A stretch of DNA of 43,025 nt. Origin: Clostridiaceae bacterium. Lineage in GTDB: Bacteria > Bacillota > Clostridia > Acetivibrionales > DUMC01. Shown piece after piece: positions 33,508-41,899 of the stretch; the first letter of the stretch is position 1, and every line of letters begins with the position of its first letter. The notes beneath the pieces are model-generated. The model did not search any database and was not told where the DNA came from. It saw nothing but the letters and a program-made list of their open reading frames with translations. A program made the position numbers and the translations under genes. The stretch is taken from NCBI GenBank assembly GCA_012840075.1, contig DUMC01000018.1, forward strand, positions 1 to 43,025, in the 5' to 3' direction.

Positions 33508-33646
33508 TTATAATCAATGTTATACTTAGCTTATAATCAATGTTATATTTAGCTTATAAGCAATATTTTATTTGGCTTATAAGCAATATCATAATGACTT
33601 ATAAGCAATGCTATATATGGCTTATGAGCAATATTTCATTTCTTGC
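33508..33646. repeat. Six tandem 23-base repeats
   Basis: Units start at 33508, 33531, 33554, 33577, 33599 and 33622; each begins TTATAAGCAAT or a close variant and ends with GC. Unit junctions create the palindrome GCTTATAAGC (exact at 33552-33561 and 33575-33584). 3' of the CDF gene, convergent with the next gene. Confidence 0.8.
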
Positions 33647-33801
33647 TTTAACAATAATATTGCCACAATTATCTTACCAAATTAATATTACTAAAATATA
33701 ATTGCCTAACTAAATAAAATAATACTACCAAAATAATATTGCCAAAGTAAAAAAATAATATAACCAAAATAATAATATTACTATTGCCAAACTTAAGTTT
33801 C

Positions 33802-34326
33802 TCATCTTAGCAATACAGAATGATGAACACTTGTACAGGGTAGTACTTTAATGTAATGAGATCTATATTCATAACCTTCGTATCTTGCGATCAAAGTATA
33901 ATATCCGGGCGGAATATCTTCAAAAGTAAAGTTACCGTTATGATCAGATATAGTTTCATGAACAGGGAAGAACCCTTCATGACCAAAGTACAAGTAAATT
34001 TTAACGTTTCTAAGTATATTTCTGTTTCTTTCCAAATAAGTAGTTCCGGTTATTTTTGAGGAATAATTTTTGTTGTCATGAAGATGTATGTGAATATTTT
34101 GTGCATTAACTTGTACCGGATTAACATCAACATTTTGCTCCTGTTCAAGATCTTGGGAATTGAACTGAAGACTTTCTTTTTCAATTATATTTTTTATTCC
34201 AAGAGTGTCTTTTTTTGAAATTTTTCCGTTTCCCATTTCGGGAACTTCCTCTTTCATGGTTTCCTCAGTATTTTCAGTATTTTCGGTATTTATTGTCTCC
34301 TCATACAATTTTTCCTGCAATTTCAT
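33802..34326 (-). CDS. Hypothetical protein with carboxypeptidase-regulatory-like (prealbumin-fold) domain
   Basis: 174 residues. Residues ~90-174 look like a CarboxypepD_reg/CNA-B-type beta-sandwich: ITGTTYLERNRNILRNVKIYL, TISDHNGNFTFEDIPPGYYTL, GYEYRSHYIKVLP. Such domains are structural or binding modules and usually extracellular, but there is no signal peptide here; the first 85 residues are hydrophilic (NTENTENTEETMKEE, then a stretch with IHIHLHDN). No enzyme residues to point to. Possibly a spore or cell-surface-associated protein (speculative). Ribosome site AAAGGAG precedes the ATG. Confidence 0.6.
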   Translation of the reverse strand: MKLQEKLYEETINTENTENTEETMKEEVPEMGNGKISKKDTLGIKNIIEKESLQFNSQDLEQEQNVDVNPVQVNAQNIHIHLHDNKNYSSKITGTTYLERNRNILRNVKIYLYFGHEGFFPVHETISDHNGNFTFEDIPPGYYTLIARYEGYEYRSHYIKVLPCTSVHHSVLLR

Positions 34327-34798
34327 TACTCCTTTCTATATAATTGAATTTTACAAAATATGGTTATATAGAATTCTTTATAATTTTCACAACTGTTTTT
34401 TTATCATTTTTATAACTGTCTTTACATAATCCTTATAACTATATCTTTATAACTATAGCTATAACTTTAACTTTAACTATAACTTTCCTTTATAATCTTC
34501 ATAACTATCTCTTGTCATGTTTTTTTTGCAGAACAGTTTTGTCATGCCTTTATACAGCCTTTCAGTACATAATATTATTAATTTTATGTAAAGTGTTACA
34601 GATTACGAAAAAATTTTAAAATTATTTAATCAAATTCTTTCACATAATTTCATATACTTTAATATTAAATTAAAATATTAAATTAAGTTTCATATGCTTT
34701 ATATTAAGTTTCATATAAATCTAAATATGGAATTAAATATAGAATTAAATATAGGTTGAGAATCCTTATACATAAACAATATTCATAAGGCGGCGAAA
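34327..34798. repeat. AT-rich spacer of short repeats upstream of the MntR-like gene
   Basis: About 470 bases. Many variants of TTTATAACTATA/CTTTAACTATAAC at 34405-34490, then TTAAGTTTCATATGCTTTATA duplicated in pieces near 34680-34720 and GGAATTAAATATA/AGAATTAAATATA near 34728-34753. No convincing regulator box or promoter was identified. Confidence 0.45.
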
Positions 34799-35266
34799 TT
34801 GATTATGGGGAATGAATTCTTTACATTCAGGGAATATATGAGAAAAGATCAGGAGCTTTTGACTCCTTCTGCTGAAGATTATATGGAAATGATATACAGG
34901 CTCTCACAGGAGAATGGTTTTACCAGGGTGAATGACCTGGCTTCAGCCTTAAATGTTCAACCACCGTCAGTAACCCGAATGATACAAAAATTAGCCGAAT
35001 TAAACTTGATAAAATATGAAAAATATGGCGTTATCATGCTCCAGCCTTATGGCATTGAAGTTGGAAGGTCATTGTTGGAACGCCACAACTTGATAGAGAA
35101 GTTTTTAAAAATGCTAAATATAAACGAAGGCTTACTGGAAGAAACAGAAAAAATCGAGCATACTATCAATGATGATATTTTAAAAGGAATCAAAGATTTG
35201 GTAAGTTTTTTTACAGATTATCCTGAAATACTTGCAAAATTCAATGAATACAGGAAATCCGAATAG
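34799..35266 (+). CDS. DtxR family metal-dependent regulator, MntR-like
   Basis: 155 residues. Winged helix-turn-helix (TRVNDLASALNVQPPSVTRMIQKL) followed by the dimerisation domain. All metal ligands known from Bacillus MntR have counterparts: Asp and Glu in TPSAEDYMEMIY, His in LLERHNLIEKF, and Glu/Glu/His in ETEKIEHTI. There is no SH3-like third domain, as in MntR. It should bind DNA with Mn2+ (or Fe2+) bound. Extra N-terminal ~20 residues compared with MntR. Start: TTG 34799 lies five bases after AAGGCGG; ATG 34805 is in frame and eleven bases away, so either may be used. Likely regulates metal genes nearby (feoAB, ZIP, CDF, mntP), which is inferred from position. Confidence 0.87.
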   Translation: MIMGNEFFTFREYMRKDQELLTPSAEDYMEMIYRLSQENGFTRVNDLASALNVQPPSVTRMIQKLAELNLIKYEKYGVIMLQPYGIEVGRSLLERHNLIEKFLKMLNINEGLLEETEKIEHTINDDILKGIKDLVSFFTDYPEILAKFNEYRKSE

Positions 35267-35271
35267 GATCC

Positions 35272-37488
35272 CTAAAAATTAAAGATTCTAAAAAAGATTC
35301 TAAAAATCGTAGCTGTTATAAAACAAATGGTAATTGCCACAACCGTAGGAATAAGTACTCCAAGAGCCGTCCATTTCCAGCTTCCTGTTTCTTTTTTGAT
35401 TGTAAGTATTGTTGTGCCGCAAGGCCAGTGTAACAAACTGAACAGCATGGTGTTGAGAGCAGTAAGATAAGTCCAGCCGTTATCAAGCAAAATTTCCCTT
35501 AATGACTCAATGCTTTCAAATTCTATCATAGAGCCCGTGGAAAGGTAAGACATTAATAATATGGGAAGTACAATCTCATTAGCGGGAAGCCCTAAAATAA
35601 AAGCCGTTATAATAAATCCATCCAAACCTATAAATTTTGCAAAGGGGTCAATAAAAACAGCTATGTGGTTCAGAATACTTGAATTTCCTACCTGGATGTT
35701 TGCCATTAGCCAGGTTATTGCACCTGCAGGAGCAGCCACCGTTATAGCTCTCGATAGTACAAAGATTGTTCTGTCTATTATTGAAGTATATAAAACCCTT
35801 CCTATTTGAGGCATCCGATAAGGAGGAAGTTCAAGGGTAAAAGTTGAGGGAATGCCTTTCAATATGGTCTTGGACAGCAAATAAGAAACCAGTAAAGTTA
35901 TGAATATACCTAAGACTATTAACCCTGCTACAGATAAAACTGAAAGTATTAGGCTGCTACCTCCGTTTACAGCAAGGAAAACCATGGAGATAGCTATTAA
36001 GGTAGGGAATCTGCCGTTACAAGGTACAAAATTATTTGTTAAAGTTGCAATAAGTTTCTCCCTGGGAGAATCTATTATCCTGCAGGCAATTACACCTGCC
36101 GCATTGCAACCGAATCCCATGCACATAGTAAGGCATTGTTTTCCATGTGCGCAGGCTTTTTTGAACAAATGGTCAAGGTTAAAAGCAACCCGCGGTAGGT
36201 ACCCCAAGTCTTCAAGTATAGTGAATAAGGGAAAAAATATCGCCATTGGGGGGAGCATAACGGATACAACCCAGGCTACTGTTCTATATATACCAAGTAT
36301 TAGCAACCCGTGTAGCCATTCGGGAAAATTCATATTCTTAAACCATAAAGTAAGTTTATCTTCTATTTTGAAAAGAAAATCTGCGATGACTGACGAAGGA
36401 TAATTTGCTCCTTTTATAGTAATCCACAATATTATACAAAGCAATAAGATCATTAGAGGGATACCAAAGCCTTTTGATGTAATATAGTTATCAACTATTC
36501 TGTCCCTGTTTAGTTTATTCTTATCTTCCCTGACATATTTTTCTTTTATAATTTCAGCTCTCTTATAGATACTTTCGGAAATTAAATCCCTGAGAGCTTT
36601 CCTTTTGATACCGTCTGAAGCTAAACCTGCATACCCGGATTCCCCAAGTATATCTATTAATTTATTCTTCAATTTGTCTTGTAATATGCAGACATCAATT
36701 GATAAGTTACTGCATATGGAATCCAATAATTTTTTGTCACCATCGAGAATTCTCAAAGCTAGCCATCTGGAATTTATCCCGGTGCCGGTATTTATTCCGT
36801 TATGGGTCTTTGCTCCGTTAATTCTTTCTCCTTTAGAGAGAATTTCCTCAACCAGAGGCTGTATTATTTTAAGTCTGTCTTCTATAATTTGGTCGTAAAT
36901 AACCGTTTTGGGCGATGGAACAATCTTTTTTTCACAAACCTTATATATAGTATCTTTGAGTTCCTTTATACCCAAACCCTTCCTTGCAGCGCACGGGACA
37001 ACAGGAATTCCTAATTCTTCCGAGATGCCTTTCGAGTCTATAATTATATTTTTCTTTCTTGCTTCATCAATAAGATTTATACAAAGTATTACATTATTTG
37101 TAAGCTCCATTACCTGGTAAACGAGATTAAGATTTCTCTCCAGGCAAGTTGCATCTACAACTACAATTACGGCATCAGGATTACCAAAACACAAGAAATC
37201 TCTTGCTACTTCTTCCTCTACGGATGAAGCAAAAATCGAATAAGTGCCGGGGAGGTCCACAAGAATGAATTCTTTCTCATTATATGTGAATTGTCCTTTT
37301 GCATTTACTACTGTTTTACCGGGCCAATTACCTGTATGCTGATGAAGTCCTGTAAGCACATTAAAAACAGTGCTTTTGCCGGTATTAGGGTTACCGGCAA
37401 GTGCGATAACATATCGGTCATCAGTTTTTTCAATTTTGAATAAATCTTTTAAAGCGGTGCTTTTTGTGGATTGAAATGTTAATCCCAT
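35272..37488 (-). CDS. feoB: Ferrous iron transporter FeoB
   Basis: 738 residues. N-terminal G domain: G1 GNPNTGKST, G3 DLPGTYS, G4 NLID, G5 CAARKG; then the helical domain (to ~300) and the permease part from ~340 with the two Gate regions carrying CMGFGCNAAGV and FVPCNGRFP. Imports Fe2+ in anaerobes. The C-terminus has a small internal duplication (FRIFFRIFNF) mirrored in the DNA. AGGAGG precedes the ATG. feoA is upstream in the same operon. The stop lies only five bases from the stop of the convergent MntR-like gene, with no terminator between them. Confidence 0.94.
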   Translation of the reverse strand: MGLTFQSTKSTALKDLFKIEKTDDRYVIALAGNPNTGKSTVFNVLTGLHQHTGNWPGKTVVNAKGQFTYNEKEFILVDLPGTYSIFASSVEEEVARDFLCFGNPDAVIVVVDATCLERNLNLVYQVMELTNNVILCINLIDEARKKNIIIDSKGISEELGIPVVPCAARKGLGIKELKDTIYKVCEKKIVPSPKTVIYDQIIEDRLKIIQPLVEEILSKGERINGAKTHNGINTGTGINSRWLALRILDGDKKLLDSICSNLSIDVCILQDKLKNKLIDILGESGYAGLASDGIKRKALRDLISESIYKRAEIIKEKYVREDKNKLNRDRIVDNYITSKGFGIPLMILLLCIILWITIKGANYPSSVIADFLFKIEDKLTLWFKNMNFPEWLHGLLILGIYRTVAWVVSVMLPPMAIFFPLFTILEDLGYLPRVAFNLDHLFKKACAHGKQCLTMCMGFGCNAAGVIACRIIDSPREKLIATLTNNFVPCNGRFPTLIAISMVFLAVNGGSSLILSVLSVAGLIVLGIFITLLVSYLLSKTILKGIPSTFTLELPPYRMPQIGRVLYTSIIDRTIFVLSRAITVAAPAGAITWLMANIQVGNSSILNHIAVFIDPFAKFIGLDGFIITAFILGLPANEIVLPILLMSYLSTGSMIEFESIESLREILLDNGWTYLTALNTMLFSLLHWPCGTTILTIKKETGSWKWTALGVLIPTVVAITICFITATIFRIFFRIFNF

Positions 37489-37608
37489 ATATTTTAACCT
37501 CCTAAAAACTCACAAGTAAGCGTCTTGTACATCTTACATCTGTTTACATATGTTGGACATCTTAAGCGTATCTTTTGATTTAGGCACAATGTAAAATCTA
37601 ATAAGGTG

Positions 37609-37836
37609 TTAACAAGGTGTAACCAAAACCAAGGAAGCTTCTTCTTTCCGCAGAGCTATCATAGCACCTCTTATGTTATAAACCGTAGGATCTCCTGAAG
37701 GTCCATGCCGCACCACCTCTATTCTGGCCCCTTTTGTTAAACCGATGGCCAGCATTCTTTCTCTTAGCATTCCATCCGATAATAAGTCTTTAACTATAGC
37801 ATGATTGCCTGCCGGAATATCATTAAGCCTTGACAT
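37609..37836 (-). CDS. feoA: Ferrous iron transport protein A (FeoA)
   Basis: 75 residues when started at ATG 37836 (MSRLNDIPAGNHAIV), which has GGTGAGGG about eight bases upstream; an in-frame ATG at 37866 would add ten residues without a good ribosome site. SH3-like FeoA fold: LLSDGMLRERMLAIGLTKGARIEVV and YNIRGAMIALRKEEASLVLV. A small cytosolic partner that supports FeoB. 120 bases upstream of feoB on the same strand. Confidence 0.88.
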   Translation of the reverse strand: MSRLNDIPAGNHAIVKDLLSDGMLRERMLAIGLTKGARIEVVRHGPSGDPTVYNIRGAMIALRKEEASLVLVTPC

Positions 37837-37866
37837 TTTGCATACCCTCACCTTACATGGTTTCAT

Positions 37867-38175
37867 AAAACTAATTTTGTTACCTGAAGCTAACTTTAAT
37901 ATAATTTATGCCGATAAAAACGGAACGGTGATTGTACTTGAAGAAATTATTGTTTTTCCATGCCAATTATTTGTCAAAGCAGGTCAGTTATTCGTCAAAG
38001 CAGTTTGAACCTTTTTATTGATATTCTTCTTATTTTTTTATTGATGTAAGGATTATTAGGTATTTTTGAATTCAGTATAAAATTTTTATTAATTTTAATT
38101 AATTAGTTTGGATTTGTTTAAAACCGACACAGTCAAGCATGCATTATCTTGACATCGGCTTTTAATTGATTTTAG
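37867..38175. other. Divergent feoA / ZIP intergenic region, left part
   Basis: AT-rich. The doubled TTATT(T/C)GTCAAAGCAG near 37967-38005 is a short direct repeat. The feoAB promoter should lie here, but I could not identify a Fur or DtxR box. Confidence 0.35.
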
Positions 38176-38199
38176 ATAAACATAACTGTTTGTTTATGT
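38176..38199. promoter_or_regulatory. Possible metal-regulator operator upstream of ZIP gene
   Basis: AACATAACTGTTTG followed by TTTATGTT contains inverted AACATAA/TTATGTT arms. The outer half-sites resemble the AACATAG/CTATGTT arms of enterobacterial MntR boxes, but the spacing differs, so this is tentative. Confidence 0.3.
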
Positions 38200-38247
38200 T
38201 AAAATAAGAGGGGAATATTTAAAAACATATTATATTATGCAGGGATA

Positions 38248-38337
38248 GGGGTGTATTTAATTTAGGCATAAAGTGCTACTGTGAAACGGCAAAACAGATT
38301 TTAGGTTCAACAACAATTTAAGGAATTAAATACGCCC
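38248..38337 (+). ncRNA. Unassigned structured leader upstream of ZIP gene
   Basis: GGGTGTATTTAATT (38249-38262) pairs with AATTAAATACGCCC (38324-38337) over 14 positions with one G-U. It encloses 61 bases with possible inner stems (CTGT/ACAG at 38279-38297). It ends 47 bases before the ZIP start codon. It could be a metal-sensing leader or a small inverted-repeat element; no known riboswitch core was recognised. Confidence 0.4.
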
Positions 38338-38384
38338 ATATTAATTTAATATTTAAATATTTAATTGAAAGGGGATATATTCTT

Positions 38385-39233
38385 ATGGATGTAAGCCTCA
38401 AAAATTTACTTTTTGCTTTTGGAATAACATTGTTGGCGGGTCTGTCTACAGGAATTGGAAGCACACTGGCTTTTTATACTAAAAAAACAAACGAAAAATT
38501 CTTATCTGCAGCATTGGGGTTTTCTGCAGGTGTGATGATATATGTCTCTTTCGTAGAAATATTTGCAAAAGCAAAGGAATCCTTAATTGCCTCATATGGG
38601 GAAACTAAAGGATACTGGATTACAACAATAGCATTTTTTGCAGGAATAGCATTGATCGCTTTAATCGACAAATTAGTACCGGATGAAGAAAACCCTCATG
38701 AAATGAGGGATACTACTGAAATTTGTGATGAAAACGGGGTATGCCGTATTGTAAAAGTGAAGAACCAAGATGACGGAAAATCTACTTTGCTGAGAATGGG
38801 ACTTTTCTCTGCCATGGCTATTGCAATACATAATTTCCCCGAAGGTCTGGCTACATTTGTAAGTGCAATACAGGATGCATCCTTAGGTATAAGTATAGCA
38901 ATTGCCATAGCTATACATAATATACCTGAAGGTGTAGCCGTTTCAGTACCAATTTATTACGCTACCGGGAAAAGAAGCAAAGCATTTTCATATTCATTCT
39001 TATCAGGACTGTCCGAGCCTTTAGGTGCTATTATAGGATATTTACTCTTAAGGAGTTTTTTCAACGATTTAATATTCGGAATAATATTCGCAGGTGTAGC
39101 CGGAATCATGGTCTATATATCATTGGATGAATTGCTTCCCACTGCTGAGAAATACGGTGAACATCATATTGCGATTTACGGGGCAATAGGAGGCATGGTG
39201 ATTATGGCCTTAAGTTTGTTATTATTTGCGTAA
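38385..39233 (+). CDS. ZIP family metal importer, ZupT-like
   Basis: 282 residues, eight helices. The two metal-site helices are intact: IAIHNFPEGLATFVSA and IAIHNIPEGVAVSVPIYY, followed by SGLSEPLGAIIGYLLL. These motifs match ZupT, a broad Zn2+/Fe2+/Mn2+ importer. The cytosolic loop (DEENPHEMRDTTEICDENGVCR) contains His and Cys that may bind metal. AAAGGGG precedes the ATG. Divergent from feoAB, with shared regulatory space. Confidence 0.88.
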   Translation: MDVSLKNLLFAFGITLLAGLSTGIGSTLAFYTKKTNEKFLSAALGFSAGVMIYVSFVEIFAKAKESLIASYGETKGYWITTIAFFAGIALIALIDKLVPDEENPHEMRDTTEICDENGVCRIVKVKNQDDGKSTLLRMGLFSAMAIAIHNFPEGLATFVSAIQDASLGISIAIAIAIHNIPEGVAVSVPIYYATGKRSKAFSYSFLSGLSEPLGAIIGYLLLRSFFNDLIFGIIFAGVAGIMVYISLDELLPTAEKYGEHHIAIYGAIGGMVIMALSLLLFA

Positions 39234-39416
39234 AGTAGCCTAATTATTTGCTTAAAGCAGTTTATAAGAATCACATTTGCACAGATCAATTAATAAAATA
39301 GCTATTAGTAAGATCATATTGTTTATGTAAGACAATCTATAAAATTGATTAATAAAAACTATAAAATTAATTAATAAAAAACCGTAAAAATAAATTTGCA
39401 AACAAAATAAAAGATA
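39234..39416. other. Spacer after ZIP gene
   Basis: AT-rich with repeated TTAATAAAAA pieces (39343-39380). No terminator of good quality seen for the ZIP gene. Confidence 0.35.
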
Positions 39417-39445
39417 TTGACTTTCATAAGTAATTCTCTTAGAAT
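39417..39445 (+). promoter_or_regulatory. Promoter of the T-box-controlled ABC importer operon
   Basis: TTGACT (39417-39422), 17-base spacer, TAGAAT (39440-39445). Transcription would begin near 39452, some 85 bases before stem I of the T-box. Confidence 0.75.
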
Positions 39446-39451
39446 TATAAC

Positions 39452-39822
39452 AAAATTTATTGTAGTGATTTAGTTAGCATTAATGTAGCTAGATGCGAAA
39501 AGATATATTTTGTACGGAATCGTTAATATAGAATAAATAGCGATGACCTGGAAGTAGTAACGGAAGCCAGGGTCCTTTAAGAGAGCTTTCGGGTGGTGCG
39601 AGAAAGCAGGATGCCTTTCCGTGAATTCATCCAGGTAGCTGCAGGCTGAAAGGTAAAAGATGTTACAAATGCTATAGCAATTACCCTGTAGGCTGCGCCA
39701 GGTTCCACCTGTTATAGTGGAGGAGCAATGATTGTTGCTCGCTGAGGTTGTGAAAAACAACGAAGCAAGGTGGTACCGCGATGGAAAGAATCGCCCCTGC
39801 GAAAGCAGGAGGCGATTTTTTT
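39452..39822 (+). promoter_or_regulatory. T-box riboswitch with phenylalanine (UUC) specifier
   Basis: Stem I: GAUGA kink-turn, CCTGG/CCAGG lower helix, AGUAGUAA on the 5' side of the specifier loop, AGAGAG bulge, distal loop GGUGGUGCGA capped by GCTTTC/GAAAGC. The specifier strand is GUGAA-UUC-A, with UUC at 39626-39628, aligned exactly as GAA-UGG-A in the trpB2 leader of this window. T-box AGGTGGTACCGCG at 39768-39780, then the terminator. It should open the downstream ABC importer when tRNA-Phe is uncharged. Confidence 0.85.
39789..39822 (+). terminator. T-box terminator of ABC importer operon
   Basis: AATCGCC-CCTGC, GAAA loop, GCAGG-A-GGCGATT, followed by a T-run. Mutually exclusive with the antiterminator formed by the T-box sequence. 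Confidence 0.9.
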
Positions 39823-39934
39823 AACATATTGGGAAGTATTGATATTTTGTATTTAATTGATATTTTACATTTAATAAAATATAATTCCTTTCATCAATTA
39901 TAAATTTAATTAATAAAAAAAGGGGGATTAAGAA

Positions 39935-41002
39935 ATGAAAAAACATGTTAGAATTTTAGCTATAGTGTTAGGTATTATGATGCTTGCAACAATAGCAGGA
40001 GGGTGTTCCAATAAGGAAAGTACTACAAGTACAAGTCAAAGCGGTCAAAGCCAAAGTCAAAGTCAAAATGAAAATGTAACACAAGATACGAAAGAAACAA
40101 ACACATCAAAGAAACAAAAAATAGGTATTATCCAGTATATAGAGCATGTTGCTTTAGATGCGGCAAGGGAAGGTTTTGTAGCTGCACTGGAAGATAACGG
40201 TTACAAAGACGGTGAAAATATTGAAATTGATTATCAAAATGCTCAGGGGGATCAAAGCAATCTTTCTACGATCAGCGACCGTTTTATAAGCAACCAGGTA
40301 GATTTGATACTGGCAATTGCTACTCCCGCAGCGCAGGCTGTTGCCGGAAAAACCAAGGAAATACCGATTTTGGGAACTGCCATAACGGATTATGTAGCCG
40401 CCAAATTGGTTAATTCAAACGAAGCTCCCGGTACTAATGTAAGCGGTACGACTGATATGAATCCAATAAAAGAACAGATCGATCTCTTGCTTAAGCTGGT
40501 ACCCGATGCTAAAACAATTGGTGTCTTATATACATCTAGCGAAGATAACTCTATAGTGCAAGCAAAAATTGCCAGAGAAATTATCGAAGGTCTAGGACTT
40601 AATTATGTTGAAGTTACAGTTACTAATTCAAATGAGGTACAACAAGCTACCCAGTCCATTGTAGAGAAGTGTGATGCAATATATATTCCTACAGATAACG
40701 TATTTGCATCAGCAATGCCCATAGTCCATGGCGTTACTTCGCAGTCCAAAACTCCGGTTATATGCGGCGAGGCCGGAATGGTGCAAACAGGTGGCTTGGC
40801 AACTTTGGGTATAAATTATTGGGAGCTGGGTTATCAGACAGGATTGATGGCAATTAAAGTTCTGAAAGGAGAAGCTCATCCTTCTACAATGCCTATAGAA
40901 TCCTCTACCAAGTTTGATTTTGCAATAAACGGTACTGTTGCTGAAGAGATTGGTTTAGAGATACCTGAAGACCTCAAGCAATACATTATAGAAGGAGAAT
41001 AA
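39935..41002 (+). CDS. Substrate-binding lipoprotein of TrpXYZ-type ABC importer
   Basis: 355 residues. Lipoprotein signal: KKHVRILAIVLGIMMLATI then lipobox IAGGC (Cys ~24); a Ser/Gln-rich spacer (TSQSGQSQSQSQNENV); then the ABC_sub_bind domain (KIGIIQYIEHVALDAAREGF, GDQSNLSTISDRFI, TNVSGTTDMNPIKEQIDLL, PVICGEAGMVQTGGLATLGINYWELG). This family includes the TrpX component of tryptophan importers of Firmicutes. The leader T-box reads a Phe codon, so phenylalanine or a related aromatic compound is the more likely ligand here (inference). Confidence 0.87.
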   Translation: MKKHVRILAIVLGIMMLATIAGGCSNKESTTSTSQSGQSQSQSQNENVTQDTKETNTSKKQKIGIIQYIEHVALDAAREGFVAALEDNGYKDGENIEIDYQNAQGDQSNLSTISDRFISNQVDLILAIATPAAQAVAGKTKEIPILGTAITDYVAAKLVNSNEAPGTNVSGTTDMNPIKEQIDLLLKLVPDAKTIGVLYTSSEDNSIVQAKIAREIIEGLGLNYVEVTVTNSNEVQQATQSIVEKCDAIYIPTDNVFASAMPIVHGVTSQSKTPVICGEAGMVQTGGLATLGINYWELGYQTGLMAIKVLKGEAHPSTMPIESSTKFDFAINGTVAEEIGLEIPEDLKQYIIEGE

Positions 41003-41005
41003 TAG

Positions 41006-41899
41006 ATGTTGCAGATTATTACAGGCGCAATTTCCCTTGGATTGCTATGGGCTGTTATGACTATTGGAGTATATATTACCTATCGTATTCTGAATATGGC
41101 AGACTTAACAGTGGAAGGCAGCATTGCCATGGGTGCAGCAATTACGGCTAAAGCAATAACAAGCGGAATAAATCCTTATGTAGCAACTTTTTTGGCTTTA
41201 ATAGGCGGAATGGCAGCAGGACTGATTACAGGCCTGCTGCATACTAAAATGAAAATACCTGCATTATTGTCCGGTATTTTAACAATGATTGGATTGTATT
41301 CCATTAACCTGAGAATTATGGGAAAGGCAAATATACCTTTATTGCGAATGGAAACTGTATATACTCCTTTTGAAAACATAGGATTGGACCGTAACAACGC
41401 AGTTATTGCCGTAGGATTCATTTGCGTTTTAAGTTTAATAACAATTTTATACTGGTTTTTTGGTACTGAAATCGGCTGCGCTATACGTGCAACAGGAAAT
41501 AATCCCCGCATGGTTACTGCTCAGGGTATAAACACAAATACAACAATAATTATAGGTTTGATAATCAGTAATGGGTTGGTGGCACTAGGCGGTGGCTTAA
41601 TTGCACAAAATCAAAGCTTTGCTGATATCCAAATGGGAACGGGAACAATTGTAATAGGTTTGGCTTCCGTAATCATAGGGGAGGTTCTCTTTGGGAAAAG
41701 GAACTTCTACATCCGCTTAGTATCAGTTGCTCTTGGTGCTATTACTTATAGGATGATAATTGCATTTGTACTGAAGCTGGGTATGCCTGCAAACGATCTT
41801 AAGCTATTTACGGCTATTACGGTTGCCATTGCATTAGCATTACCTTCAATCAGGAATTACTTTTATCCTGCCAAAATGACCATTAAGGAGGAAGAATAA
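41006..41899 (+). CDS. Permease of TrpXYZ-type ABC importer
   Basis: 297 residues, about nine helices, of the branched-chain/ribose-type permease superfamily (TrpY-like). Recognisable: YITYRILNMADLTVEGSIAMG and the coupling region TEIGCAIRATGNNPRMVTAQGIN, then GLIISNGLVALGGGLIAQNQ. GAAGGAGAA precedes the ATG, which lies three bases after the lipoprotein stop; its own stop overlaps the ATPase start (TAATG). One transporter per operon. Confidence 0.87.
   Translation: MLQIITGAISLGLLWAVMTIGVYITYRILNMADLTVEGSIAMGAAITAKAITSGINPYVATFLALIGGMAAGLITGLLHTKMKIPALLSGILTMIGLYSINLRIMGKANIPLLRMETVYTPFENIGLDRNNAVIAVGFICVLSLITILYWFFGTEIGCAIRATGNNPRMVTAQGINTNTTIIIGLIISNGLVALGGGLIAQNQSFADIQMGTGTIVIGLASVIIGEVLFGKRNFYIRLVSVALGAITYRMIIAFVLKLGMPANDLKLFTAITVAIALALPSIRNYFYPAKMTIKEEE

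Noticed and set aside
33856-34429. Plus-strand open frames across the CarboxypepD_reg gene
   Set aside because: They are shadows of the minus-strand gene, which has the better start site and a recognisable domain.
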